Assembly (NCBI GenBank): GCA_022428005.1
Contig: JAKMDI010000002.1
Span: 92,496 to 156,495, forward strand
From: Flavobacteriaceae bacterium
Lineage (GTDB): Bacteria > Bacteroidota > Bacteroidia > Flavobacteriales > Flavobacteriaceae
Direction of reading: 5' to 3'
Length of the DNA stretch: 64,000 nt
Shown: positions 18,607 through 28,371 of the stretch, piece by piece
How positions within the stretch are numbered: the stretch's first letter is position 1
Layout: each line of letters begins with the position of its first letter
The notes under the pieces: model-generated
Told to the model about the DNA's origin: nothing
The model's database searches: none
Seen by the model: only the letters and a program-made list of their open reading frames with translations
Program-made: the position numbers and the translations under genes

Positions 18607-20871
18607 CTACTCGATTACTACTGATTTTCCAGCCCATCCTCCTTGGGGTAAATCTATAACGAATTCTGTCATCCCTTGGGCTGCATTCCATGTTGACTTA
18701 AAATGTGTTCCTTTTCCATTAAATTTTTTAGAGACTGTAAGCATCATTTTAGACAACTCTCTGTTGGGGTCGCTCACCGATAGCTTTGCCAATTCTCCAG
18801 AATCATTTAATGCCATCATCACGATTCCAGGGGCGGCAGATTTAATTACAAATCCATCTTGCACTTCCAATGCACCGGCTTTGTAAAAAACCACCTGAAG
18901 CAGCTTTTCACCGTGATCATAGACCGCCTGAAGATAAGGGCTATTAGACAATATTTCAATGGAAGAAACAAGGTCCTTGTCATCCAATTCCTCAAGTGTG
19001 GTATGCGGCCGAACGATATAGGCATAGGATGCCCTATCTGGAGAAACACCATGATTGATCCACGTCTTAAAAACCTCTTTTTGTTCTGTTGATTTAGAGG
19101 AATCTATTTGCTTGCTGATGCGCCACCAGGAACCGCTTGCCAGCTCGTTTTCTATTGAAATATCCTGAGCTTGTGGCAGCAGATAAGCAATATTATCGTG
19201 ATGAATCCATTTTACCCCGCTATGTACCCCAGATTTATTACCCAAGATGTATACTTGTCCACTTACAGCAATATGTACCGGTCCCTTTAACAAGGATTGA
19301 TTTAAGGTAGTATGTACCTCGTTTTTGGATTTTGTAGATATTCCGGCACCCAAACAAACATAAGCCTCATCAAAGAAAAACCATGATTTTCGAGCCACCA
19401 AAGGGTCGTGGATGCTTTTAAAATCAAAACCTACTACACCATAGTGACCATCTGTTGTGGCACCAACAAAATCTGTCAATCCCAACTTCTTTATTTGATT
19501 GTGGTGCGGCAACTGTTCTTTTTGAACAATGGTTGCTCCCGGAATTTTTTGATAATCCAATACAGGTGAGATGTCTTCATACTCATTTCCTCGGGTATAA
19601 ATGTGATTTGCGCCGTCACCGCGGTGGTGATTCAGCAAACCCTCACTGTTGTAAGGACTCTCCATATTCATATTTCGGGTGGAATACATCCGCACTGAAG
19701 TAAAAAAATTGGGTCTTTGAAACGTAAAATGTTCACTGTTCCAGAAGAAGGTCGCGTGAGAAAGTTTGTTTCCCGGCAGATTTGCAGTCCTCATCCTCAC
19801 AATCTCCTTTATTTCCTCAGCCCTATAAGTGGTTATGTCGAGAATTTTTAAGGGAACAGCTGCACTGTACGGTTTTGTGTTTCCAGGTCTAGAAATACTT
19901 CTGTTCTTGGCGCCATAGTCGGGTCTCTGCCCAAAAACAGCTGTTTTGCAAACTCCATCCAAATAATAATCAACTAAAATTTTGGATTTTTCAGCTGGGA
20001 ATGCATAAGCTGTATTATGCACATAATGTGCCCATTCTACAAAAGCGCTGGACCAACCTAAACCATAGGACAAGGTATTGTTCACCCCATCCGTCCTGTG
20101 GTGAAAACTATTGTCGTATTGCAATCCCCTTCCATTGGCTTTAAGAAACTCTTTAAAACCTCCTGTATCGGTATTAGAATAAGTATAGCCAAACTCAGAA
20201 CCAATCCAATCTACAAATTTGACCTCCTGCGCTATGATGTTTATGATCAAATTGAACTGAGAAGAATCGTTTAAAAAAAGTTGATTCTTAGCCGCAATAG
20301 AAGAAACTTTGATACGATCCCCACCCGGCCTTGACCCGCCTTTGTTGATATCAGCGCGGTTGATAATTTTTTGGGAACGCCTGACAAGATCTGAGGGCAG
20401 CTCATCTCCAACCATAAGCATAAGATTAACCAGCGTACTGGGTGTCCCAATTTGATTGTTCCACCAATTCTCTCCTACAAAATCCTCATCACACCAAAAA
20501 TTCAAGCCCTTTTCAATGTTTTTAAACAAGCTTTTTTTGTTAAAATATTGACTTTGAGGGGACTTATAGGCCACGGCCATTTTTAAGAGATTGTAAAGGT
20601 GTATGGTATTGTCAAAACCCTCCCTGGAAACATCCTCATAATGAATATAAGGCCACTTTTCTCCGTCGAACTCTGAAAGTATTGTTTTTACTTCTCCATC
20701 AAAAGATGCTGTTAAAGCAGGAGCATCAGAATCAATATAATTACTGGTAATGGCATTGTAAACCCTTGATTTAATAACTTCTATATCGGTTTGTTGCGCA
20801 AAAGCCAGCCAAGAGAGTAGGGAGAAAAATAAGCTATAGAGGAAGCCATTGCGGTGCATAAAATATTTCAT
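18607..20871 (-). CDS. Polysaccharide lyase, family 8-like (chondroitin/hyaluronan lyase type)
   Basis: 754 aa. A signal peptide at residues 1-25 (SLLSWLAFAQQ) shows export. An alpha/alpha toroid occupies about 30-370, with the PL8-type catalytic neighbourhood Y-D-N-S-F-H-H ... L-S-Y-G-L-G-W near 248-270 (candidate His and Tyr) and an Arg-containing RPGNTKPY stretch near 325. A C-terminal super-sandwich beta domain follows (SVRMYSTRNMNMESPYN..., EYEDISPVLDYQKIPG). Family 8 lyases cleave uronic-acid polymers by beta-elimination. Length fits chondroitin AC lyase (about 700 aa). No SusC/SusD or sulfatase gene is adjacent. It is the last gene of a four-gene operon, 34 bases behind the cytochrome-domain protein. 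The exact polymer cannot be inferred. Confidence 0.85.
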   Translation of the reverse strand: MKYFMHRNGFLYSLFFSLLSWLAFAQQTDIEVIKSRVYNAITSNYIDSDAPALTASFDGEVKTILSEFDGEKWPYIHYEDVSREGFDNTIHLYNLLKMAVAYKSPQSQYFNKKSLFKNIEKGLNFWCDEDFVGENWWNNQIGTPSTLVNLMLMVGDELPSDLVRRSQKIINRADINKGGSRPGGDRIKVSSIAAKNQLFLNDSSQFNLIINIIAQEVKFVDWIGSEFGYTYSNTDTGGFKEFLKANGRGLQYDNSFHHRTDGVNNTLSYGLGWSSAFVEWAHYVHNTAYAFPAEKSKILVDYYLDGVCKTAVFGQRPDYGAKNRSISRPGNTKPYSAAVPLKILDITTYRAEEIKEIVRMRTANLPGNKLSHATFFWNSEHFTFQRPNFFTSVRMYSTRNMNMESPYNSEGLLNHHRGDGANHIYTRGNEYEDISPVLDYQKIPGATIVQKEQLPHHNQIKKLGLTDFVGATTDGHYGVVGFDFKSIHDPLVARKSWFFFDEAYVCLGAGISTKSKNEVHTTLNQSLLKGPVHIAVSGQVYILGNKSGVHSGVKWIHHDNIAYLLPQAQDISIENELASGSWWRISKQIDSSKSTEQKEVFKTWINHGVSPDRASYAYIVRPHTTLEELDDKDLVSSIEILSNSPYLQAVYDHGEKLLQVVFYKAGALEVQDGFVIKSAAPGIVMMALNDSGELAKLSVSDPNRELSKMMLTVSKKFNGKGTHFKSTWNAAQGMTEFVIDLPQGGWAGKSVVIE

Positions 20872-20905
20872 CAGTTAATTGTTTAGTTTTTGAAATTTAT
20901 ACTGT

Positions 20906-23002
20906 TTACCAGATGATTATTTCATCGATAAAGATCCAGGTATTACGTTTTTTCCATTTCCTGTACACTGGTGCATCTGGAAATTTCATGTGATTCACAG
21001 CACGAATCATCAGCTCGTCCTTGCCTTTTAAATTTATATCCAAGGTAAAGTCCTTAAAATAGGAAATCCTCTCATCGGGATGATCTTGAACAGGAATATC
21101 CAGTGTCTTGATAATTTCATATTGACCTGAAGAGGACTTACCATAAACTGCTATTTGTTTAGGAAAAACCGTTCTCATGTCTAAATTCTCTAACAAACTC
21201 AATGTTATGTGGTTGATTTTTTCTGGAGACTTAATCTTCACTACCAATTCTAAATCTTCTTCAACCACCCCCAGCCATGTTTTTCCGTGTTCAATACTGG
21301 TTCCTCGGTATACCCGCTCTCCTTTTTTTCCGTCAAATAAAACGGATTCGTTGCCCTCAAAAGTAAAATTCACATGATGGCTGATAGAAAAAGTAGGACT
21401 CAGATCGTTTTTTATCGCATAGGATACTACTTGATTACTTTTCTTAAAAAATGGAGTTTCGACCGTTTCGCTGTCTTTCCATCCTTTCTTAATCGATTTT
21501 GCTTTAAGGGTAGCAGATTGCACCAATGGAAATGGGGTTTTATAGATTGGGGAATTTTTGTCGGGTGGACTGCCGTCAAGGGTATAGTGAATATTGATGT
21601 CCTTCACCTTGGGAACATCAAAAGCGATGCTCAAGCTGTCCTCGAAAATAGTATTTTGGTTTAAAAGCTCAGGTGCCCCCAATCTCAACTCCTCAGAAAA
21701 TAAGTCTGAAGTACCAAAATTTATAATCGATGGGGCAATGGATGCCAATTGTTGCTTTTGACTTTGATCGATCTCTGTGTTCCAAGCATAAATAGTCTTA
21801 GGAGGAGATTGTGTCAAAATATTTTTAATGCCAGCATAGGAAACTTTTGTGTTACACAAATTGAGTAACTCCAAATTACTGGCATTTAAATAGGATAAAG
21901 TAGTATCACCGATGGGCGTATTGTCCATCCGTAAAATCTTTAGCCTTGGAAAATTGGAGAAGGCGGTTGCCATGTCGTCATTGAAATTGGTATGGCTTAA
22001 GTCCAGTTCAACCAACTGATCCTTAACCGCCGCTAAAGCTTGAATCTGCTGCTTATCAATGTTTTTTTTGAGGTACTTAAGCCTAAGTAAATTATCGTGA
22101 AGGGCATTGGGTTTAATTCTAAAACCAGCAGCATCGAGCTGTGCCAGTACATTTCGATCTGCAGGCTTCACCTTATCCCCAACCCCCAAAAATGAAATAA
22201 CTTTGTTTTTTAAAAGCTCGTCTTCATCCAGGCTTACAATTTTTTGTTCCAAATAGGCCTTGGAGTTTACCCAATGGGTCAATAGCCATTTCTCTTCTTG
22301 AGTAAGCTGTGACTTATTCTTTGGTGGCATGTGAAGCTTGTCCTCTAAGGGCAGCTCGATGTATTTTACCAATCGTCCCTCAGCTGTATTTTCTGAATTA
22401 AACAGGCTGCCACGCTCCCCCCCTTTTAAAATAAGATCGTATCGGTCTAACCTCAATTCGCTTTTGCTTTTATTGGCGTTGTGACAACTGATACATTTAT
22501 CTACAAAAATGGGATGAACAACTTCTTTGTAGTAATCCAATGAATCTATTTTTACAAGCACTGGCGGAGTTTCAAATAATTCAGCGGTGGAGAGGAAATC
22601 GTCTCCATGGGTAATTTGGGCTCCTTTATGCCCTGTTACCGACAAAGCCACCAAGGTGAGCAGGAAACCACCAAAAAACAGATTTTCTTTGTTTTTCATT
22701 CGGTGGACTATACTCAATCCAAGGGTGAGCAACAAGGTGATGATCCCTGCCCAAAAGTGAAACTTTAAGGCCTCAAAATCATAGGCAGAATCCAATGAGA
22801 GAAAATAGCCCAACAAGGCCGAAAAAAATGCCCCAGCAAAGGAAAAGTCTATCCCTATTCGTATGGCTTTGTCCAGGGGAACCTTTTGAAATCTTGAAAC
22901 CAACAAAAGCAAAAAAGTCATCAACAATGAGCCGATGGGTAGGTGCAACACCAAGGGGTGAAACCTCCCTATATATGCGATTATTTCAGTTGCAAAATCC
23001 AT
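20906..23002 (-). CDS. Membrane protein with DUF2231-like region, planctomycete-type cytochrome c and beta-hexosaminidase-C-like domain
   Basis: 698 aa. Four or so transmembrane helices occupy residues 10-135 (RFHPLVLHLPIGSLLMTFLLLLV is the DUF2231-like opening). A PSCyt1-type domain follows with one heme site, D-K-C-I-S-C-H near 167-173, and the RLDRYDLILKGGERGS signature. Next comes a leucine-rich-repeat-like stretch (LVELDLSHTNFNDDMATAF, LKILRMDNTPIGDTTL), then a CHB_HEX_C-type domain (YTLDGSPPDKNSPIYKTP), and a C-terminal beta region resembling a sugar-binding sandwich. The layout implies a cytoplasmic-membrane anchor with a long periplasmic heme and carbohydrate-recognition arm. It lies 4 bases behind the DUF1501 gene. 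Confidence 0.8.
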   Translation of the reverse strand: MDFATEIIAYIGRFHPLVLHLPIGSLLMTFLLLLVSRFQKVPLDKAIRIGIDFSFAGAFFSALLGYFLSLDSAYDFEALKFHFWAGIITLLLTLGLSIVHRMKNKENLFFGGFLLTLVALSVTGHKGAQITHGDDFLSTAELFETPPVLVKIDSLDYYKEVVHPIFVDKCISCHNANKSKSELRLDRYDLILKGGERGSLFNSENTAEGRLVKYIELPLEDKLHMPPKNKSQLTQEEKWLLTHWVNSKAYLEQKIVSLDEDELLKNKVISFLGVGDKVKPADRNVLAQLDAAGFRIKPNALHDNLLRLKYLKKNIDKQQIQALAAVKDQLVELDLSHTNFNDDMATAFSNFPRLKILRMDNTPIGDTTLSYLNASNLELLNLCNTKVSYAGIKNILTQSPPKTIYAWNTEIDQSQKQQLASIAPSIINFGTSDLFSEELRLGAPELLNQNTIFEDSLSIAFDVPKVKDINIHYTLDGSPPDKNSPIYKTPFPLVQSATLKAKSIKKGWKDSETVETPFFKKSNQVVSYAIKNDLSPTFSISHHVNFTFEGNESVLFDGKKGERVYRGTSIEHGKTWLGVVEEDLELVVKIKSPEKINHITLSLLENLDMRTVFPKQIAVYGKSSSGQYEIIKTLDIPVQDHPDERISYFKDFTLDINLKGKDELMIRAVNHMKFPDAPVYRKWKKRNTWIFIDEIIIW

Positions 23003-23006
23003 AGTG

Positions 23007-24476
23007 TCAACTGGATAAAATGGCCCTGTTTACTTCTCCAGCTACATCGGTCAGGCGGAACCTTCTGCCTTGTGTTTTATAGATCATTTTCTCGTGATCG
23101 ATACCGAATTGGTGCAGTAGCGTCGCTTGAAGATCGTGAACATGCATGGGATCTTTTACAATGTTATAGCCAAAATCATCGGTTTCGCCGTAAGTAAAAC
23201 CGGGCTTGATACCTCCCCCTGCCATAAAAATGGTAAAAGAACGCGGGTGGTGGTCTCTTCCGTAATCTGTATCCGTTAATCTGCCCTGGCAATAGTTGGT
23301 TCGGCCAAACTCTCCTCCCCATATCACAAGGGTATCCTCCAGCAATCCTCTTTGTTTAAGATCCATTATCAGTGCAGCAGTACCTTGATCTACATCTTCT
23401 GCCTGGCGTTTTATCTGCGCTGGTAAATTATCGTGTTGGTCCCACCCAGTGTGGTAAAGCTGAACAAAGCGTACATCTTTTTCCACCAAGCGCCGTGCCA
23501 AAAGACAATTTGCAGCATAGGTGCCAGGCTTATAGGAGTTTTTTCCGTACATCCTCAATATGTAGTCGGGCTCATCGCCGATGTCCATTACATCGGGAAC
23601 AGATGTTTGCATTCTGTAGGCCATCTCGTAATTGGAAATCCTACTGTTGATTTCTGGGTCTCCAAAAGTCCTTTCGTCGGCCTCATTGATGGCAGCCAAA
23701 TGATCCAGCATTTTCCTGCGCTCACTGTTAGAGACACCTTCAGGGTTTTGCAAGTAGAGTACGGGATCTTTTCCCGAACGAAACTGAACCCCTTGGTGCA
23801 GCGAACTCAAAAAACCATTCCCCCAAAGACGCGAATACAGTGGTTGGGGCTGGGGCTTGCCGTTGCCGGTGGACAGCAATACGATAAAAGAAGGTAGATT
23901 TTCATTCAAGCTCCCCAAGCCATAACTCATCCATGACCCAATACTGGGTCGACCAGGCAATTGAGATCCCGTCTGAAAAAAAGTAATTGCAGGATCGTGA
24001 TTTATCGCTTCTGTATGCATGGATTTTACAAAACAAAGCTCGTCCACAACTTTAGATACATGGGGCATCAAATCGCTTACCCAAGCGCGAGAAGCACCAT
24101 ATTGATTGAAATTAAACAAACTCCCTGTCACCGGAAACTTATCCTGACCAGAGGTCATTCCTGTGAGTCGTTGTCCCTTCCGAATAGAATCAGGAAGATC
24201 CATACCTCGGTATTGGTTCAAATGCGGCTTGTAGTCGAAAAGATCCAGCTGGGAAGGTCCACCACTTTGGAAGAGATAAATAACCCTTTTGGCTTTGGGA
24301 GCAAAATGAGGCAAAGGCAAAGGCCCAGCCTGCAATTGAGGACCCACAGCCTCAGAAGAGTTCATCCCCAAAGGGTCCAACATAGAACCCAAAGCCAATC
24401 CACCAATTCCAAACCCTAAGTTTTTTAAAAAGTGACGGCGGTTGTTATTTAAAAAATACTTATTGAGTGCTTCCAT
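23007..24476 (-). CDS. DUF1501 (sulfatase-fold-like) secreted protein
   Basis: 489 aa. The N-terminus N-N-R-R-H-F-L-K-N-L-G-F-G-I-G-G is a Tat-type signal, so export of a folded protein is expected. The body matches DUF1501 proteins: AKRVIYLFQSGGPSQLDLFDYKP, HTEAINHDPAITFFQTGS, VIWGGEFGRTNYCQG and DYGRDHHPRSFTIFMAGGG. DUF1501 has an alkaline-phosphatase/sulfatase-like core, but its activity is not established. In Planctomycetes and Verrucomicrobia these genes are paired with DUF1549/DUF1553 genes, exactly as here (3 bases from the upstream partner). The partner role in polysaccharide processing is inferred from the operon. Confidence 0.88.
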   Translation of the reverse strand: MEALNKYFLNNNRRHFLKNLGFGIGGLALGSMLDPLGMNSSEAVGPQLQAGPLPLPHFAPKAKRVIYLFQSGGPSQLDLFDYKPHLNQYRGMDLPDSIRKGQRLTGMTSGQDKFPVTGSLFNFNQYGASRAWVSDLMPHVSKVVDELCFVKSMHTEAINHDPAITFFQTGSQLPGRPSIGSWMSYGLGSLNENLPSFIVLLSTGNGKPQPQPLYSRLWGNGFLSSLHQGVQFRSGKDPVLYLQNPEGVSNSERRKMLDHLAAINEADERTFGDPEINSRISNYEMAYRMQTSVPDVMDIGDEPDYILRMYGKNSYKPGTYAANCLLARRLVEKDVRFVQLYHTGWDQHDNLPAQIKRQAEDVDQGTAALIMDLKQRGLLEDTLVIWGGEFGRTNYCQGRLTDTDYGRDHHPRSFTIFMAGGGIKPGFTYGETDDFGYNIVKDPMHVHDLQATLLHQFGIDHEKMIYKTQGRRFRLTDVAGEVNRAILSS

Positions 24477-24479
24477 AAA

Positions 24480-26795
24480 TCAACTTTTCTGTGAGGTTTC
24501 ATCAAGGTTGTATATCAATAAAGACAAGGAGGTAAACGACTTGTGTAGGAGCTCTGCTGCTGGCAAATCACGGTTTTTGTCCCCGTGTATTTCAGCGATA
24601 TCTTCCAGATAATCCATCATTTCTGATAGTGTTTTTTTGGAAGGCTCCCTACCCGTAATGCGCCTATATATGGCGATCAAGCGTTGTTTATCAGATTTTA
24701 TCCCACTCTCCAAAATCAAACTGGCGATTGCCGAGGCGGCGTTTTGTACCTGTGGGTCGTTGAGTAAAATAAGTGACTGCAGTGGAGTACTTGTTTTCTG
24801 TCGTTCCACTGTGCAATAATCGCGAGTGGCCGCGTCGAAGGTTACCATCCCTGGTGGTGGAGCTGTTCGTTTCCAATACGTATAAAGACTTCTGCGGTAT
24901 TGGTTTCCATCCTTGGACATGACGTAACGCTTTAATGAATTGGAAGTACTCCCGCCTGTGAGGTCATCCCATAATCCTGGAGGTTGGTAGGGCTTAACAC
25001 TGGGTCCTCCCAACTTATCTACAAACAGACCACTGCTCACCAAAACATTGTCGCGAATCATTTCTGCAGTGAGTTTTTGTCGGGGAAATACGGATAAAAA
25101 TTCGTTTTTGGGATCCTTTTTTAGTTGGAGTTCAGTCGGCCTACTCGATTGCTGGTAGGTAGAAGACATTACTATTCTTTTCACCATTTTTTTAGTGTCC
25201 CATCCCTCTTCCATAAAAGTAACCGCCAGCCAATCTAACAAGGCTGGATGGGAAGGCAGCGCTCCTTGATTGCCAAAATCTGTGGGTGTGGCCACAATGC
25301 CACTACCAAAAAATTGTTGCCAAAGGTTGTTGATGGCTACCCGAGCCGTTAGGGGATTTTTAACATCAAAAAGCCAATCTGCCAAACCCAGTCGGTCTTT
25401 TGAAAAACGCGCATCGAACTTTAGAATATTTTCAGGCATTCCTCCCTTGGTCTCAATATCAGTGGGCGCATCATAAGCACCACGGTTGAGCACATAGGTG
25501 TTTCTTAAGTTTTTAACCTCGTCCATTACCATCACCTCAACCTCTTGGATACTGTCTGGCCATTGAACAAATCGCAGCTCTTTTTTCACCATTTCTTGGG
25601 TCAACCTAATTTTGGGTTCTGCAATTTCTTGATAACCAATTCTTCCCTTCTCCTCCAACTGATTGAAAAAATTGTAAAGATTAAAAAAGTCTTTTTGGGT
25701 GAGATCATCGTATTTGTGGTCGTGACAACGGGCACATTCCATGGTCAATCCCATAAAAGATTTGGCGGTGGTGACGGTTCTGTCCGCAACATATTCCACA
25801 CGGTATTCCTCCTCAATGACTCCGCCCTCTTGGGTAATCATATGGTTACGGTTAAACCCTGTAGCTAAAATTTGCTCTTGGGTGGCATCGGGGAGCAAGT
25901 CTCCCGCCAATTGCCATTTGACAAACTGGTCATAGGGCATGTTTTTATTATAGGCATGGATCACCCAGTCCCGCCAAGGCCACATAAACCGTTCCGTGTC
26001 GTCTTGGTATCCGTTGGTGTCAGCATATCGTGAAATATCCATCCAATTCGAAGCCATTCTTTCTCCATATGCCGGAGAAGATAGCAATGCGTCTACTACT
26101 TTTTCATAGGCATTCGCCTCCCTGTCATTTAGAAAATTATCAATCGCGTTGACCGAAGGAGGTAATCCGATTATATCAAAATACAAGCGCCTGAGCAATA
26201 TTTCTTTTGGAGCCCTTTGCGCAGCTTTCAAACCGACTTTTTGCTGTGCTGCATATATAAATTGATCGATCTCGCTGGCATTTTTATCGACTGTGTTGGG
26301 AACAGTGGCTTTCTCAGGGGGGAGATAGGCCCAGTGGGTTTCCCACTGTGCACCTTGTTCAATCCAACGCTCAATTACCATTTTCTCTCTTTCCGAAAGC
26401 ACCAAGTTGGACTCGGGCGGAGGCATCTGATGCGAAGCTCTCTGGGACCGTATTCTATCAATTAACTCGCTTTTTTCGATATTCGAGGGAGCGATGATTT
26501 GTTTTTCAGGATCCTCCTCACTAATTCTGTACCAGTCTTTTTTTTGATAGAGCCTTAGCTTGCCCTGAACCGCTTTTGGGTCTGGTCCATGACAGACATA
26601 GCATTTGTCGGAAAGAATAGGTTTGACATCAAAATTATAACTGATTACTTCTGGGATAGATAAATCAACATATTCATCGTCAGCGGAAGTCAACAGTTCA
26701 GTTTGTTCCTCAGGGGTACTATTAAAAATACCCTTTACGATCATGGCCAAAAAAAAGGCAGCAACGAAGAACAGTATGGGTGTAAACTTTTTCAA
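24480..26795 (-). CDS. PSCyt1-DUF1549-DUF1553 protein (planctomycete-type cytochrome)
   Basis: 771 aa. A hydrophobic N-terminus ([13 protein letters not shown], residues 7-20) anchors or exports it. PSCyt1 domain with C-Y-V-C-H near 65-69 and [17 protein letters not shown]1549 (PSCyt2) from about 160, with [18 protein letters not shown] and a second heme-type site C-A-R-C-H near 353; DUF1553 (PSD1) from about 455, with [18 protein letters not shown] and [17 protein letters not shown]. The start is TTG at 26795; no in-frame ATG is close. It is the first gene of the four-gene operon that ends in the PL8 lyase. Family function is unproven, but the genes track with polysaccharide degradation in marine bacteria. 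Confidence 0.88.
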   Translation of the reverse strand: MKKFTPILFFVAAFFLAMIVKGIFNSTPEEQTELLTSADDEYVDLSIPEVISYNFDVKPILSDKCYVCHGPDPKAVQGKLRLYQKKDWYRISEEDPEKQIIAPSNIEKSELIDRIRSQRASHQMPPPESNLVLSEREKMVIERWIEQGAQWETHWAYLPPEKATVPNTVDKNASEIDQFIYAAQQKVGLKAAQRAPKEILLRRLYFDIIGLPPSVNAIDNFLNDREANAYEKVVDALLSSPAYGERMASNWMDISRYADTNGYQDDTERFMWPWRDWVIHAYNKNMPYDQFVKWQLAGDLLPDATQEQILATGFNRNHMITQEGGVIEEEYRVEYVADRTVTTAKSFMGLTMECARCHDHKYDDLTQKDFFNLYNFFNQLEEKGRIGYQEIAEPKIRLTQEMVKKELRFVQWPDSIQEVEVMVMDEVKNLRNTYVLNRGAYDAPTDIETKGGMPENILKFDARFSKDRLGLADWLFDVKNPLTARVAINNLWQQFFGSGIVATPTDFGNQGALPSHPALLDWLAVTFMEEGWDTKKMVKRIVMSSTYQQSSRPTELQLKKDPKNEFLSVFPRQKLTAEMIRDNVLVSSGLFVDKLGGPSVKPYQPPGLWDDLTGGSTSNSLKRYVMSKDGNQYRRSLYTYWKRTAPPPGMVTFDAATRDYCTVERQKTSTPLQSLILLNDPQVQNAASAIASLILESGIKSDKQRLIAIYRRITGREPSKKTLSEMMDYLEDIAEIHGDKNRDLPAAELLHKSFTSLSLLIYNLDETSQKS

Positions 26796-26834
26796 TCTTA
26801 ATATTTAGATACACAATTTAGTAAATAATTGCAA

Positions 26835-26849
26835 GGTGATAAAATCACC
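26835..26849. other. Small perfect hairpin between glyA and the PL8/cytochrome operon
   Basis: GGTGAT (26835-26840), loop AAA, ATCACC (26844-26849). No T run follows closely on either strand, so terminator function is weakly supported. It could also be an operator or a processing site. The 96-base spacer otherwise shows no clear TAnnTTTG box for the operon. Confidence 0.3.
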
Positions 26850-26891
26850 GCTTAGGTTACTAAAAACCAAGAATGTATTTACCCTCGAAAA

Positions 26892-28169
26892 TTAAGGATT
26901 GAACAGGGGTCTGCCCGCCATGAGTTGATGCACAGCTTGGGCTACAGCCTCGGTATTCTGCTCATCATCTGGATTAGTAATGATACGATCGATTAGCCCT
27001 ACTATTACATCCATATCGGCTTCTTTAAGGCCTCTGGTGGTAATGGCTGCAGTTCCAAAACGAATCCCTGAAGTGACAAAAGGTGATTTGTCATCAAAAG
27101 GAACCATATTTTTGTTGGCGGTAATTTCCGCCTTAACCAGCGCTTGCTCAGCAGCTTTTCCGGTTATGTCTTTGTTCCTGAGGTCAATCAGCATCATATG
27201 GTTGTCAGTGCCTCCAGAGATCAAATGATAATCCCGCTTTACAAAGGCCTCGGCCATGGCATTGGCATTTTTTTTCACCTGTTCCATATAAGTTTTAAAA
27301 CCAGGAAGTAGCGCTTCTCCGAAAGCTATAGCTTTTGCTGCTACGACATGCTCCAAAGGTCCCCCTTGATTCCCGGGGAAAACCGCCATATCTAAAAGAT
27401 GCGACATTTTTCTTAGGGTTCCATTTTTCAGTGCAATCCCAAATGGATTATCAAAATCCTCACCCATTAAGATCAATCCCCCTCTGGGTCCTCTCAGGGT
27501 TTTGTGGGTAGTGGTGGTCACCACATGGCAATGCGGGATGGGATCGGAAAGCAATCCCGCTGCGATCATTCCTGAGGGATGCGATATATCGGCCAATAAA
27601 AAGGCCCCTACTTCGTCCGCTATGGCACGAAAACGCTTGTAATCAATGTCTCGGGAGTAGGCGGAGGCACCCGCAATAATCATTTGTGGCTGAACTTCCT
27701 TGGCAATTGCCAAAATATTGTCGTAATCCAGTCTTCCCGAATTTTCTTGTACCCCGTAGAAGTGGGCTTTGTAGAGCCGACCTGAAAAATTAACTGGGGA
27801 TCCATGGGTCAAGTGACCTCCATGTGCCAAATCAAAACCCAAGAGCTTGTCTCCTGGCTTTAAAAAAGCATGAAAAACGGCCGTGTTGGCCTGAGAACCG
27901 GAGTGGGGCTGTACATTGGCATAGGCAGCACCGAATAATTCTTTGGCGCGGTCTATGGCGATTTGCTCGATCTCATCCACAATCTCACAACCTCCGTAAT
28001 ATCTTTTTCCTGGATATCCCTCCGCGTATTTGTTGGTCAATACAGAACCGGTAGCTTCCATCACCGCAGGACTGGTAAAGTTCTCAGAGGCAATCAGTTC
28101 TATTCCATTGAGCTGTCGCTGTTCTTCTGAAGCAATTAAATCAAAAATATTGCTGTCTCGTGCTGTCAT
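26892..28169 (-). CDS. glyA: Serine hydroxymethyltransferase
   Basis: 425 aa, PLP enzyme interconverting serine and glycine with tetrahydrofolate, the main one-carbon source. The motifs are [34 protein letters not shown], the PLP-lysine site [14 protein letters not shown] (about 223-236) and [15 protein letters not shown]. Length is normal. ATG 28169 lies about 18 nt after a predicted start from the box at 28192-28199. It is divergent from nnr. The PL8 operon follows 96 bases downstream on the same strand, so readthrough is possible. Confidence 0.97.
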   Translation of the reverse strand: MTARDSNIFDLIASEEQRQLNGIELIASENFTSPAVMEATGSVLTNKYAEGYPGKRYYGGCEIVDEIEQIAIDRAKELFGAAYANVQPHSGSQANTAVFHAFLKPGDKLLGFDLAHGGHLTHGSPVNFSGRLYKAHFYGVQENSGRLDYDNILAIAKEVQPQMIIAGASAYSRDIDYKRFRAIADEVGAFLLADISHPSGMIAAGLLSDPIPHCHVVTTTTHKTLRGPRGGLILMGEDFDNPFGIALKNGTLRKMSHLLDMAVFPGNQGGPLEHVVAAKAIAFGEALLPGFKTYMEQVKKNANAMAEAFVKRDYHLISGGTDNHMMLIDLRNKDITGKAAEQALVKAEITANKNMVPFDDKSPFVTSGIRFGTAAITTRGLKEADMDVIVGLIDRIITNPDDEQNTEAVAQAVHQLMAGRPLFNP

Positions 28170-28191
28170 CGTTCATTTTATGTTTGTAGCA

Positions 28192-28199
28192 CAAAAATA
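28192..28199 (-). promoter_or_regulatory. -7 box upstream of glyA
   Basis: The minus strand reads TATTTTTG (28199 to 28192), an exact TAnnTTTG. The only nearby TTG lies 10 bp upstream, too close for a normal -33 element. Confidence 0.45.
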
Positions 28200-28371
28200 A
28201 GATTTTCGCCAAACCTGTTTTGTTTTAAAATTAATAAAAATCAAAAATGTTTTAAACAGCAATCATAATTATCAAATGAAGTTGATTTAATAATATGAAA
28301 ATCAGTATTTTAAATAATATTAGCCTGAAATGTTTATTTAATAAAGTTTAGATTCTTATTTTTAGTTGAGT

